Assembly: GCA_024691305.1 (NCBI GenBank)
Contig: JAILNS010000032.1
Location: 1-64,000 of the forward strand
Reading direction: 5' to 3'
DNA: 64,000 nucleotides
From: Lachnospiraceae bacterium
GTDB lineage: Bacteria > Bacillota > Clostridia > Lachnospirales > Lachnospiraceae
A program made the position numbers and the translations under genes. Shown piece by piece: positions 25,243-33,527 of the stretch (position 1 is its first letter; every line of letters begins with the position of its first letter). The notes beneath the pieces were generated by a model. That model saw nothing but the letters and a program-made list of their open reading frames with translations, did not search any database and was not told where the DNA came from.

Positions 25243-27521
25243 GATAGTTTTATTCCGCTTTCGTTTAAGGCCCGGTAGAATCCCGAGATGGGGATCATGC
25301 TCTGGGCAAAATTCTTACTGCTCATGTTACCGACTATTACGGCATCTTCTTCCTTACGCTTGGATGATGTATATCCGGGTGAGTCACTTATCGCATTTTT
25401 GAAAGTCGCAAGCCCGTATTCGAGGTACCGTGAGTCACCGCTTAAATCGTATGCATAGGTCAGTGCCTCGAGGAGAAGCGTATTGTTTCCAAGCCGGTTA
25501 AGGCTCGGAAGTTCCTTATAGTAAAAGATCCCCCATTCAGGCACATAACAGTTTTCAACCAGGTCATCAACGGCGCGAAGGATCATTGCTTTTAATTCGG
25601 GATCGGGAAAGACCCTGTAATATCTCATAAGGCTTCCGACAGCCACGCAGATCATGAATCCGACTCTTATCAGAGTATTGTCTGTATAAGGAGCAAGCCA
25701 GTGGCCGTAGGTTTCTTCCCAAACTTTAAAGTCGTTTACGATGCGATCGCACTTAACGAGCCATGACTTATCCAGAGTTTCGGTATATAAGGCGGTAAGG
25801 GTTCTAAGTGCCCAACCGGTCTCTCTTGCATTGGCTTCGCCTACTTTTGAGTAAGCGGGCGTATCAAGGAGACGTTTGACATTTTCTCCTATGCCTATGG
25901 CAGTTTCAAGACCTCTTTCATCGCCTGAAAAATGATAATAGTCAAGAAGTCCTTCAACCCATTCGTGCGAACAGACCATGACTCCGTTTATCACATGCCC
26001 GGCGGTATGCTCCCATTGACCGCCGATATACATGGGATCTTCATGGTAGTGACACACGTCCACATCCATCCAATGGCTGCAGGATACCAGGTTGTAATCA
26101 AGAAATCTGCGCATCCCGCTTCTTACAAACATCAAAGCACATGCATGGGGGTAATCATATTCATTGTTGCACCATACAAGCCTTCCGCCGCCTCTTCCCT
26201 GCGCCGTATAGTTGCTGTCATAGGAATCACCGAAGTTGAGCATACCGTAGGCACGACAATGACCATCTGCACGGGCTGTCAGGTTTTGTTCGACCAAAGG
26301 GTCGTAACTGTCCGCAAAGATCTCGGGCCACACCCCTGATTCACGATGAACCTGCGGTGATACATAAGGTCTGTACGGCATCTGGTATACTATGCTTCTG
26401 TCATTTAGGGATTCGAGAGGTTCATCTTCTTTATGAAAATGAAGTAAAAACCTCTGTTCCCTTGCCATTCCGCTTTGAAGTGTAACTTCACCTGCACCTT
26501 GTGGAACGAGTATTATACGTATGCCTTCTTTGGAAGCTTCGAGTGCTTTGGGGAAATTTTGGTGCGCCTGATAAAGAGAAGCACATATTCCTCCGGTACT
26601 GTCTGTGACATCCGCAAAAAAAGTACCGTAGAAGACTTCTCCGAAATGTTCGTTTGCTTCTTTTATAAGCCAGTCTGCGTCTATGGTCTTACTGACTGTG
26701 CCTCCGATATCGCTTGTAAGATAAGAAGTTTTATAATTTGAAGAAGCGACACATGAGCGTATATCGGTATCCGGTGATTGAGTTAGACCGTGATCTTCAT
26801 CTTCACGGCGGATTTCAAAAGTAAGAGAACCTATAGTAAACGGATCGGGAGTTGTATTTATTATCCGGTAGGATACTTCGATCCAGGGTTTCCCTGCCGT
26901 AAAAGTAAGCCTGATTTCATGATCGAGAGAGAGATTGCTGTCTTTAAGGTTATGTTTTCCGGTGTTTTTTAAGATAATGCATACGGGACCTTCTTCTGCA
27001 ATTTCCCACTTGCCGAGGTTAAGAGAACTTTCTGCGGATTCGGAAGCTCCGGTAAGATTGTTTTTTGTAAGTAAGGGCCCCAAAAAACGTTCTTTGGAGA
27101 AGGTCTGTCCGAAAGACTTGATATTTTCGAAGACATTATCCGAAAAGTCGTTAACTGCAACGGAAAACTCTTCTCCTGTATCGTCTGTATGTGTGATAAC
27201 AGTGTATCCGTTATCGGTGCGGGTAAGTTTAAGCGGGTTATATCTTAAGACAGGAGGATTGGCCGCTCCCCGCAGGTCACAGTCTATGGTCATGGGTGCA
27301 TTGGCCGGTATGTCGGTCAGGAATCGTAAGAAAATGAATCTTACGGATCCGTCGTCATACAGAGACGTAACCTTTGACTGAAGGGGAAGAGCTTTCTCGT
27401 TTGCATACAGTTTTATGGATCCTGTATCGGTAAGTTTTCCTTTTGGAAGAGGAAAACCGATATAACAGGGTTCGGATTTTCTTTCATAACGATATAGTTT
27501 ATCTATGTGTATCTTTATCAA
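25239..27521 (-). CDS. YetA/RGLX-like large carbohydrate-active-type protein
   Basis: The 760-residue protein has no signal peptide. The N-terminal half is beta-rich (YRYERKSEPCYIGFPLPKGKL, then many strands to about residue 370). The second half is helical with repeated aromatic and His motifs (CSHWMDVDVCHYHEDPMYIGG, CSHEWVEGLLDYYHFSGDERGL, ALTYAYDLSGDSRYLEYGL), typical of an (alpha/alpha)6 barrel. This architecture resembles the exo-rhamnogalacturonan lyase/YetA group; I recognise it only at fold level. It heads an operon with a MATE exporter and is divergent from an AraC regulator, a common arrangement for glycan-responsive genes. Confidence 0.5.
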   Translation of the reverse strand: MIKIHIDKLYRYERKSEPCYIGFPLPKGKLTDTGSIKLYANEKALPLQSKVTSLYDDGSVRFIFLRFLTDIPANAPMTIDCDLRGAANPPVLRYNPLKLTRTDNGYTVITHTDDTGEEFSVAVNDFSDNVFENIKSFGQTFSKERFLGPLLTKNNLTGASESAESSLNLGKWEIAEEGPVCIILKNTGKHNLKDSNLSLDHEIRLTFTAGKPWIEVSYRIINTTPDPFTIGSLTFEIRREDEDHGLTQSPDTDIRSCVASSNYKTSYLTSDIGGTVSKTIDADWLIKEANEHFGEVFYGTFFADVTDSTGGICASLYQAHQNFPKALEASKEGIRIILVPQGAGEVTLQSGMAREQRFLLHFHKEDEPLESLNDRSIVYQMPYRPYVSPQVHRESGVWPEIFADSYDPLVEQNLTARADGHCRAYGMLNFGDSYDSNYTAQGRGGGRLVWCNNEYDYPHACALMFVRSGMRRFLDYNLVSCSHWMDVDVCHYHEDPMYIGGQWEHTAGHVINGVMVCSHEWVEGLLDYYHFSGDERGLETAIGIGENVKRLLDTPAYSKVGEANARETGWALRTLTALYTETLDKSWLVKCDRIVNDFKVWEETYGHWLAPYTDNTLIRVGFMICVAVGSLMRYYRVFPDPELKAMILRAVDDLVENCYVPEWGIFYYKELPSLNRLGNNTLLLEALTYAYDLSGDSRYLEYGLATFKNAISDSPGYTSSKRKEEDAVIVGNMSSKNFAQSMIPISGFYRALNESGIKLS

Positions 27522-27560
27522 AACTGTGCCTTTCTAAATTAAAGAAATTAAATTTATGAA

Positions 27561-27596
27561 TCCTATAGATGACTCATTTCTGAATCATCTATAGGA
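27561..27596. promoter_or_regulatory. 12-bp inverted repeat in the divergent lyase/araC gap
   Basis: TCCTATAGATGA (27561-27572) and TCATCTATAGGA (27585-27596) are perfect inverted repeats separated by 12 nt. A minus-strand TATAAT (27634-27629) lies upstream, so the repeat would fall within the lyase gene's 5' leader, 40-75 nt before its ATG. There is no T-tract on either side. It could be an operator or a leader hairpin. Confidence 0.5.
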
Positions 27597-27672
27597 ATCC
27601 TGTATTACTTCCTCACTCTCACAATAAAATTATAAGTCACCAAAAATAAGAAAGCCTTTATAATAATGCCTG

Positions 27673-27701
27673 TTTATGAGTAGAATCTTTGAAATTATGA
27701 T
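27673..27701 (+). promoter_or_regulatory. Candidate promoter of the araC-type gene
   Basis: TTTATG (27673-27678) and TATGAT (27696-27701) have a 17-nt spacer. CGGAGG lies just before the ATG at 27726. The -35 is weak, as expected for an activator-dependent promoter. Confidence 0.4.
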
Positions 27702-27725
27702 ATTATTGTTTCGGAGGATAACGAT

Positions 27726-28598
27726 ATGCCCATCAGTATGCCCGAAGAAGCCCTTATAACTGTTCAGAAAAGAAATCTGCCGTCTGCATTTGAAATGCCT
27801 CAGATGGAGATGGCCGTGACTCATTTTGCGCTGGTCTATCTCATATCAGGTGACAGGCGTATCATCACGCCCTACCAGCAGTTTGACGCACATGCCGGCA
27901 ACCTCACACTCATGCCGCCCCTTTTGTATCACAGGACTTTTTCTTTAAGCGATGCTCCGTATGATAATTATCTCGTCAAGATATCGGATAAGCTTGCAGA
28001 GGAGTTTTGCAGGGATATAGATCCGAATATATGGAGACATTTATACGATCAGAAGTATTTTTCCTTAAGGCCGGAAGACTCAGAGTCTGCGAGGAAGATA
28101 CTTGAAGACATGTTATATATATATGAACAAAATGAGGATTATGCCGAAACTGTGCTTAAAGGACTTATGTACAGACTGATGATCCTGTTGTGGGAAAAAA
28201 ATACCGCAAGCGATATGCTCGTATTTAAGAACAGGCTCTCCGAAAATATCATGGATGCGATGTATTATGTCGAACAAAACTATACCGAAGACATAAGACT
28301 TAAGGACGCGGCCAAAGAGGCGGGATTTTCCGAAGGTCATTTTTCGAGGCTGTTTACATCCCAGGTCGGTGTCCCTTTTTCAGAGTATCTGATCAATATA
28401 CGTTTAAGACATGCCAAAGAACTGTTGATAAATACGGATATGAGTGTATCCGAGATCGCGATGCATACGGGATTCTCAAATGCCGATTACCTGTCTGCGA
28501 GCTTTGGAAAACGCGAAGGATTTACTCCGACCGCATACAGGAAACAATCGGGAATAAAACACAGAAATGTACAAAATACGGTATTTACAAAAGGCTAA
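27726..28598 (+). CDS. AraC-family transcriptional regulator
   Basis: The 290-residue protein has an N-terminal cupin-like ligand domain (about 1-160; FDAHAGNLTLMPPLLYH) and a C-terminal pair of helix-turn-helices: RLKDAAKEAGFSEGHFSRLF and MSVSEIAMHTGFSNADYLSASF followed by GFTPTAYRK. Such proteins usually activate nearby sugar-use genes. It is divergent from the YetA-like/MATE operon, its likely target, and lies just upstream of a LacI gene. The stop codon overlaps the palindrome GGCTAAATTTAGCC. Confidence 0.9.
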   Translation: MPISMPEEALITVQKRNLPSAFEMPQMEMAVTHFALVYLISGDRRIITPYQQFDAHAGNLTLMPPLLYHRTFSLSDAPYDNYLVKISDKLAEEFCRDIDPNIWRHLYDQKYFSLRPEDSESARKILEDMLYIYEQNEDYAETVLKGLMYRLMILLWEKNTASDMLVFKNRLSENIMDAMYYVEQNYTEDIRLKDAAKEAGFSEGHFSRLFTSQVGVPFSEYLINIRLRHAKELLINTDMSVSEIAMHTGFSNADYLSASFGKREGFTPTAYRKQSGIKHRNVQNTVFTKG

Positions 28599-28612
28599 AT
28601 TTAGCCTATTCT
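28584..28612 (+). promoter_or_regulatory. Candidate lacI-type promoter with palindromic operator in the spacer
   Basis: TTTACA (28584-28589) and TATTCT (28607-28612) are 17 nt apart. The spacer contains the perfect 14-nt palindrome GGCTAAATTTAGCC (28593-28606). A protein bound there would block RNA polymerase, suggesting autoregulation by the LacI protein encoded 60 nt downstream. A near copy, AGGTAAATTTAGCC, lies at 29769-29782 before the mannoside operon. Confidence 0.5.
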
Positions 28613-28672
28613 AATATGTACTAATCGGAAATACCGGTGATGACCGGCTTTGTATGATCATAGAGGTGAAAT

Positions 28673-29716
28673 ATGGCAAAAACCGTAAAACTTGCCGATA
28701 TCGCTGAACGTGTGGGCGTCAGTATAGTTACCGTTTCCAAGGCGCTTTCCGGACAGAAGGGTGTCAGTGAAACTATGCGTGTGCGTATTCAGGCGATAGC
28801 GGATGAAATGGGTTACAAACAGCCCAGTGCTTACCGCAGGGAACAGGAAGAGGCCCGCAAGATCCGTGGCTATAATCTGGGAGTTCTCATCGCAGATTAT
28901 TATCTTGGCAAATACGAGAGTTTCTATTCACAGATGTACCAGCAGTTTGCAACACGCGCCGGGAGTAAAGGCTGCTTTTGCCTGCTCGAACTTGTGAGCC
29001 GTGAGCAGGAGAACGAGGTCAGGGTTCCGATGATGATCGCAGACAGAAGAGTCGATGGTATTGTGGTCATAGGTAAGCTCTCGACAGCATATCTCAAGAT
29101 GCTTAATGAATCCGGAATACCACTCGTGGGTCTTGACTTCTATACCAGTGATGACTCTATGGACAGCGTTATCAGTGACAGTTATTTCGGCGGCTACAGG
29201 ATGACGAATTATCTTATAGAAAAAGGCCATACCAAGATCGCCTATGTCGGAACGATCGGTGCAACCACATCTATTACAGACAGGTATATGGGATACAGAA
29301 AAGCACTGAACGAGAGCGGTCTGGATTTTAGAAAAGACTGGGTGATAGACGACAGACTTAAGAATAATGAGGGCGCAGATACACAGGGATATATAAATCT
29401 GCCCGATGAGATGCCTACCGCATTTATGTGTAACTCTGATCAGACCGCAGGTTTTCTTATAGATAAACTTGAGAAGAACGGATACCAGGTTCCTCAGGAT
29501 ATTTCCGTGGCTGCTTATGATAATTTTCTTCCCCCCGGGATATGCGATGTACGTATCACTACATATGAGGTTGATATGAAGGAAATGGCCAAAAGAGCCG
29601 TTTCCATGATCACACATAAGATCGCGGGAGAAAGCTATAAGACCGGTACCTATATAGTAGGGGGTCATATAGTGGAAAAGGACAGCGTTCGCGAGATCAG
29701 TTACAGACATTTTTAA
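28673..29716 (+). CDS. LacI-family transcriptional regulator (probable mannoside regulator)
   Basis: The 347-residue protein has the N-terminal LacI helix-turn-helix and hinge (VKLADIAERVGVSIVTVSKALS) and a periplasmic-binding-protein-like effector domain (from about residue 62; DSVISDSYFGGYRMTNYLIEKG, STSITDRY-like loop, SVAAYDNF). The ribosome site is GAGGTG. It is directly upstream of the mannoside operon in the same direction, and the palindrome in its own promoter recurs before that operon. Regulation of the operon by a mannoside or phosphosugar is inferred. Confidence 0.92.
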   Translation: MAKTVKLADIAERVGVSIVTVSKALSGQKGVSETMRVRIQAIADEMGYKQPSAYRREQEEARKIRGYNLGVLIADYYLGKYESFYSQMYQQFATRAGSKGCFCLLELVSREQENEVRVPMMIADRRVDGIVVIGKLSTAYLKMLNESGIPLVGLDFYTSDDSMDSVISDSYFGGYRMTNYLIEKGHTKIAYVGTIGATTSITDRYMGYRKALNESGLDFRKDWVIDDRLKNNEGADTQGYINLPDEMPTAFMCNSDQTAGFLIDKLEKNGYQVPQDISVAAYDNFLPPGICDVRITTYEVDMKEMAKRAVSMITHKIAGESYKTGTYIVGGHIVEKDSVREISYRHF

Positions 29717-29768
29717 GTAAAGATAACCTTGAGATTAAAAAAGAAAATTTAGCTCAATTTATTTATTT

Positions 29769-29782
29769 AGGTAAATTTAGCC
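29769..29782. promoter_or_regulatory. Second copy of the AAATTTAGCC palindrome
   Basis: AGGTAAATTTAGCC matches the lacI-promoter palindrome GGCTAAATTTAGCC at 12 of 14 positions. A further half-site, AAATTTAGC, lies at 29745-29753. The site sits 117 nt upstream of the mannoside-operon -35 and overlaps the left arm of the lacI terminator, so the match could be an operator or a coincidence of the hairpin. Confidence 0.4.
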
Positions 29783-29825
29783 TCTTGCATAAGATTCGAA
29801 AATCTGTGCAGGAGGCTTATTTTTT
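29779..29825 (+). terminator. Strong intrinsic terminator between lacI and the mannoside operon
   Basis: AGCCTCTTGCATAAGATT (29779-29796) pairs with AATCTGTGCAGGAGGCT (29801-29817), with a G-T pair and one bulge, closing the loop CGAA. TATTTTTT follows. It separates the lacI transcript from the SBP transcript. The region from here to 30009 is otherwise the operon promoter and leader. Confidence 0.8.
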
Positions 29826-29898
29826 GTGGGTTTTATACAAAACCGAACCACAATAATTTAACATAACGGCAAAAAGTGATAGAAAAACAAAAATAAAC

Positions 29899-29926
29899 TT
29901 GACTAAAAAATAAAGCGGAATATACT
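29899..29926 (+). promoter_or_regulatory. Promoter of the mannoside ABC/GH130 operon
   Basis: TTGACT (29899-29904) and TATACT (29921-29926) are 16 nt apart in AT-rich DNA, close to the sigma-A consensus. About 80 nt of leader precede the SBP ATG with GGGAGG as ribosome site. The leader contains ATTAGCTAAT, a perfect palindrome inside a 10-nt tandem repeat (29954-29973), a candidate roadblock operator. Confidence 0.75.
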
Positions 29927-29952
29927 TAAATTAAGTTCAACACGAACCACTC

Positions 29953-29973
29953 ATTAGCTAATGTTAGCTGATG
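29953..29973. promoter_or_regulatory. Palindrome and tandem repeat in the SBP leader
   Basis: ATTAGCTAAT (29953-29962) is self-complementary, and TTAGCTAATG TTAGCTGATG forms an adjacent 10-nt tandem repeat. The position just downstream of the predicted +1 suits repression by a dimeric regulator such as the LacI protein. Confidence 0.4.
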
Positions 29974-30009
29974 TGAAATCTTATTCCAAATATAAAAGGG
30001 AGGAACAAA

Positions 30010-31497
30010 ATGAAAGCAAAAAAAGTTATGGCGCTTATGCTTAGCGCAACAATGCTTCTTGGTCTTACCGCATGTGGTGAAACTGCAGAGGCACCCGCTG
30101 CTGAACCGGCTGCAGAAGAAACTACCGAAGCAGCAGCAGAAGAGACTACAGAGGCAGCAGATACAGCTGCAGCTGAGACTACCGAAGCAGCAACAGAGGA
30201 GACCGCAGATGCAACAGCAGATGCAGGCGCACTCAGCTACACAACTCTTAATCTTGATGATTACACAGATTTTACGGCAACGATCAAGTACCTTCATCAC
30301 AAGACAGACCGTGAGGAAGACGGAACAATGGCAGCTATGATCGCTGAGTTCAACAAAGAGTTCCCTAACATCACAGTTACAACAGAAGGTGTTACCGATT
30401 ATGCAGAGGATTCACTTCTTCGTCTTTCTTCACAGGATGCAAGCTGGGGCGATATAATGCATATCCCCGCAGTTGATAAGAGTGATCTTGCAACATATTT
30501 CATGCCTCTTGATACTCTTGACAATCTTTCACAGCAGCTTAACTTCGTAAGCTCATGGTCATATGACGGACAGTGCTATGGTATTCCTTACATGGCTAAC
30601 GCACAGGGCGTTCTTTACAATAAGAAAGTCTTCAGCGATGCAGGTATCACAGAGCTTCCCAAGACTCCCGAAGAGTTCATAGCTGACCTTCAGGCGATCA
30701 AGGACAATACTGATGCTATTCCGCTTTACACAAACTATGCAGCAGGCTGGACCATGGGTGCATGGGATGCATATGTAGGAATCGTTTCAAACGGTGATGA
30801 TACATACATGAACCAGAAACTTGCTCATACAGCAGAGCCTTTCTCAGATCCCGGCGACGGAACAGGTGCTTACAATCTTTACAAGATCCTCTATGATGCG
30901 GTTGCTAACGGCCTTATCGAGGACGACTACACAACTACCGACTGGGAAGGCTGCAAGGGTATGCTTAACCGCGGCGAGATCGGAACAATGGTACTTGGTT
31001 CATGGGCATACGCTCAGATGCAGGAAGCAGGAGATACTCCTGAAGATGTAGGATATATGCCTTTCCCGATGTCAGTAGGCGGAACACAGTATGTATCTGC
31101 AGGTGGTGACTACAATTACGGTATCAACGTATATTCATCCGATGAAAATAAGACAGCAGCTCTTATCTTCGTTAAATGGATGACCGAGAAGTCCAACTGG
31201 TGCTACAACGAAGGTGGTTACACTGTAGTTAAGGATGGCAAGAACCCTGATATGTACGCAGCATTTGACGGATGTACAGTTCTTTCCGATCAGGATGCAC
31301 TTGATGGCGAAGCAACACTTCTTAACGATATGAACTCAGAGTCAGAGCTTTCTATCAACGCAGGTGGAAATGACAAGGTTCAGCGTATCGTTGAAGCAGC
31401 AGCTACCGGCTCAGAGACATTTGATGATATCATGGCAGACTGGAATACAGCTTGGCAGGATGCTCAGGAAGAGCTTGGCGTAGAAGTACTGTACTAA
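30010..31497 (+). CDS. ABC transporter sugar-binding lipoprotein
   Basis: This extracytoplasmic solute-binding protein has a lipoprotein signal (KKVMALMLSATMLLGLTAC) with lipidated Cys22, then a 50-residue Glu/Ala/Thr-rich tether, then an SBP family 1 fold (YTDFTATIKYLHHKTDREED onward). The neighbours indicate beta-manno-oligosaccharides as ligand. Codon use is unlike most neighbours: only a couple of ATA isoleucine codons, suggesting very high expression. A GC-rich hairpin follows the stop and could protect this message from decay. Confidence 0.93.
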   Translation: MKAKKVMALMLSATMLLGLTACGETAEAPAAEPAAEETTEAAAEETTEAADTAAAETTEAATEETADATADAGALSYTTLNLDDYTDFTATIKYLHHKTDREEDGTMAAMIAEFNKEFPNITVTTEGVTDYAEDSLLRLSSQDASWGDIMHIPAVDKSDLATYFMPLDTLDNLSQQLNFVSSWSYDGQCYGIPYMANAQGVLYNKKVFSDAGITELPKTPEEFIADLQAIKDNTDAIPLYTNYAAGWTMGAWDAYVGIVSNGDDTYMNQKLAHTAEPFSDPGDGTGAYNLYKILYDAVANGLIEDDYTTTDWEGCKGMLNRGEIGTMVLGSWAYAQMQEAGDTPEDVGYMPFPMSVGGTQYVSAGGDYNYGINVYSSDENKTAALIFVKWMTEKSNWCYNEGGYTVVKDGKNPDMYAAFDGCTVLSDQDALDGEATLLNDMNSESELSINAGGNDKVQRIVEAAATGSETFDDIMADWNTAWQDAQEELGVEVLY

Positions 31498-31553
31498 TTC
31501 ACAGGAATTACTCAGAACTTAATGATCGAAATATTTAAGTAGTAATGAGACGG

Positions 31554-31579
31554 GCCGGGGCGAGCTATCTCTCCCCGGC
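31554..31579 (+). terminator. Intercistronic hairpin between SBP and permease genes
   Basis: GCCGGGG (31554-31560) pairs with CCCCGGC (31573-31579), and GAG/CTC extends the stem inside. TTGTTCTATCT follows, a poor T-tract. Such hairpins after a binding-protein gene commonly stabilise it or partly terminate, giving more SBP than permease. Confidence 0.5.
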
Positions 31580-31647
31580 TTGTTCTATCTAAAAACAAGG
31601 GACGAAAATTACTCCCGGTATTCAGGCCACAAGATTGGGGTGATCAA

Positions 31648-32655
31648 ATGGCGAACACTAAGACAGTTACAAAACCAAAAAGAACTTTCACGGAATGGCT
31701 TAGAAGCCGCGACGGCCAAAAAGCATTGGTCATGCTGGCGTTTATGGTCCTTCCGCTGCTTCTGCTTTTCGTATTTACATATCTTCCTTTCGGCGAGATG
31801 TTCGGTTTTTCTTTTTACAAGATGAAATATATCGGTGAAAGAAAGTTTGTGGGCCTTAAGAATTACGAGAAAGTCTTCTCAAGAGATGACTGCTTCGGAG
31901 CATTAAAACTCTCGCTTTACTATATGCTTGGATCGGTGGTTCAGCTTGCTATAGCTCTTTACCTTGCAACGATCCTAAGTTTTAAGGTAAGAGGCGGTGA
32001 TCTTTTTAAGGGCCTTATGTTTTTCCCGTTTCTCATAAACGGTATTGCCATAGGTTTTATATTCAAGTTTTTCTATACCAGAGGATTTGTTTTTGATACT
32101 GTGCTTCAGTGGTGCGGATTCCAGCTTGATAATCTGCCATACTGGTTGAGAGATCAGAGGATCAACAACTTCTCGCTGGTTGGAACGAGTGTATGGCGAT
32201 ACTTTGGACAGAATATGGTTCTGTTTATCGGTGCCATCATGTCGGTCGATGCTGAATTATATGAAGCAGCTACACTTGACGGGGCAAACAGATTCCAGCA
32301 GTTTAAGTATATTATCCTGCCCAGCATCAAGACCATCGTTACCTTAAATGTGATATTGTCGATAACCGGTTCACTAAGTGCTTTTGAACCTCCCTACGTT
32401 ATCACCGACGGTGCCAACGGCACAGGGACATATTTTGTTGTAATGCACCAGATAGCGCATGTACAGCAAAAAGTCGGTCTTGCTTCCGCAATGGCTATAG
32501 TGCTTTTGGTCATTATTTTCGTGGTGACCATCCTTCAGAAACTCTTCTTCAAATATGTATTTAAAAATGCAGAAGATGAGGATCCCAATGCAGCAAGAAA
32601 AAGGGATAAGAAAATAGCCCGTATTGCAGCAAAGAGGGGAGGTGCAAGAGCATGA
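31648..32655 (+). CDS. ABC sugar permease, MalF/UgpA-type
   Basis: A 335-residue inner-membrane subunit with about six membrane helices and the EAA loop EAATLDGANRFQQFKYIILPSI that docks the ATPase. The N-terminal start has GGGGTGA upstream. The charged C-terminal tail (NAARKRDKKIARIAAKRGG) is basic. Its stop overlaps the next permease start (ATGA), so the two are translated together. It forms the transport channel with that partner. Confidence 0.93.
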   Translation: MANTKTVTKPKRTFTEWLRSRDGQKALVMLAFMVLPLLLLFVFTYLPFGEMFGFSFYKMKYIGERKFVGLKNYEKVFSRDDCFGALKLSLYYMLGSVVQLAIALYLATILSFKVRGGDLFKGLMFFPFLINGIAIGFIFKFFYTRGFVFDTVLQWCGFQLDNLPYWLRDQRINNFSLVGTSVWRYFGQNMVLFIGAIMSVDAELYEAATLDGANRFQQFKYIILPSIKTIVTLNVILSITGSLSAFEPPYVITDGANGTGTYFVVMHQIAHVQQKVGLASAMAIVLLVIIFVVTILQKLFFKYVFKNAEDEDPNAARKRDKKIARIAAKRGGARA

Positions 32656-33506
32656 AGACAAATACACAAGCTAAGGCAGGTAAGGTGATCTGGCTTATCG
32701 TAGAGTATATATCGTTGATATTCTTCAGCTTTGTTGCGGTTATTCCCGTAGTAAGCTGCGTGATAACGGCTTTTAAAACTGATACCGAGTATCAGACGAC
32801 CAATGTAATGACACTTCCCGAAAGTTGGCTGAATTTTGAGAACTTTATTACGGCGTTTCAAAAGGCAAACATGGGCAGAGGCTTTATGAATTCGGCGATA
32901 ATTCTTGTGTCTGTGCTGCTTTTGTCTACCTTTATAGGAACTCAGCTGGCATATGTGCTTAACCGGTTTAAATTCTTCGGAAACGGGATAATCAGAAGTC
33001 TCTTCTTGTTTGCTTCACAGTTACCCGGAGTTGCCATGCAGGTTGCGTTATATGAGATCATGTATAAGATGCACATGATAAATTCCTTAATTGGGTATAT
33101 CATTCTGATGTGTGGAACTGATATAATATCAATATATATTTACATCCAATTTTTCGAAAATATCGATTATTCGCTCGATGAATCGGCAATAGTGGACGGT
33201 GCGAATTATTTCACGATATTTTATAGGATATTGCTTCCGCTACTTAAACCTGCCATCGTTACATCATGTATACTCAAGGGTGTAGGAACCTATAACGAAT
33301 ACTACTCAGCAAATCTTTACTTACAGGATAAGACCACATTAAATACTGTAGCAACTTCTTTATATACTTTCGTCGGTCCATTGGGCAGCAAATACAACCT
33401 GATCTGTGCCGGCGTTATAATCTCGCTTTTGCCTGCGCTCATAGTGTTCATAACCTGTCAGAAACAGATCTACAGCGGACTGACACAGGGTGCTGTCAAA
33501 GGATGA
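32652..33506 (+). CDS. ABC sugar permease, MalG/UgpE-type
   Basis: The 284-residue second permease subunit has six membrane helices and the EAA-like loop DESAIVDGANYFTIFYRILLPLLKP. It is translationally coupled to the upstream permease. No ATP-binding subunit follows, so energy must come from a shared ATPase; the MsmK-type gene at 62502 is the obvious candidate in the window. Confidence 0.93.
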   Translation: MKTNTQAKAGKVIWLIVEYISLIFFSFVAVIPVVSCVITAFKTDTEYQTTNVMTLPESWLNFENFITAFQKANMGRGFMNSAIILVSVLLLSTFIGTQLAYVLNRFKFFGNGIIRSLFLFASQLPGVAMQVALYEIMYKMHMINSLIGYIILMCGTDIISIYIYIQFFENIDYSLDESAIVDGANYFTIFYRILLPLLKPAIVTSCILKGVGTYNEYYSANLYLQDKTTLNTVATSLYTFVGPLGSKYNLICAGVIISLLPALIVFITCQKQIYSGLTQGAVKG

Positions 33507-33527
33507 TAATTACCGGAGTGAAGTAAA

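Noticed and set aside
28928-29710. 260-aa minus-strand ORF
   Set aside because: Antisense to the LacI gene; no recognisable domain and no start signals.
29926-30300. 124-aa Cys-rich minus-strand ORF
   Set aside because: It is the complement of the Glu/Ala/Thr-rich linker codons of the SBP gene, giving artificial Cys/Gly repeats.
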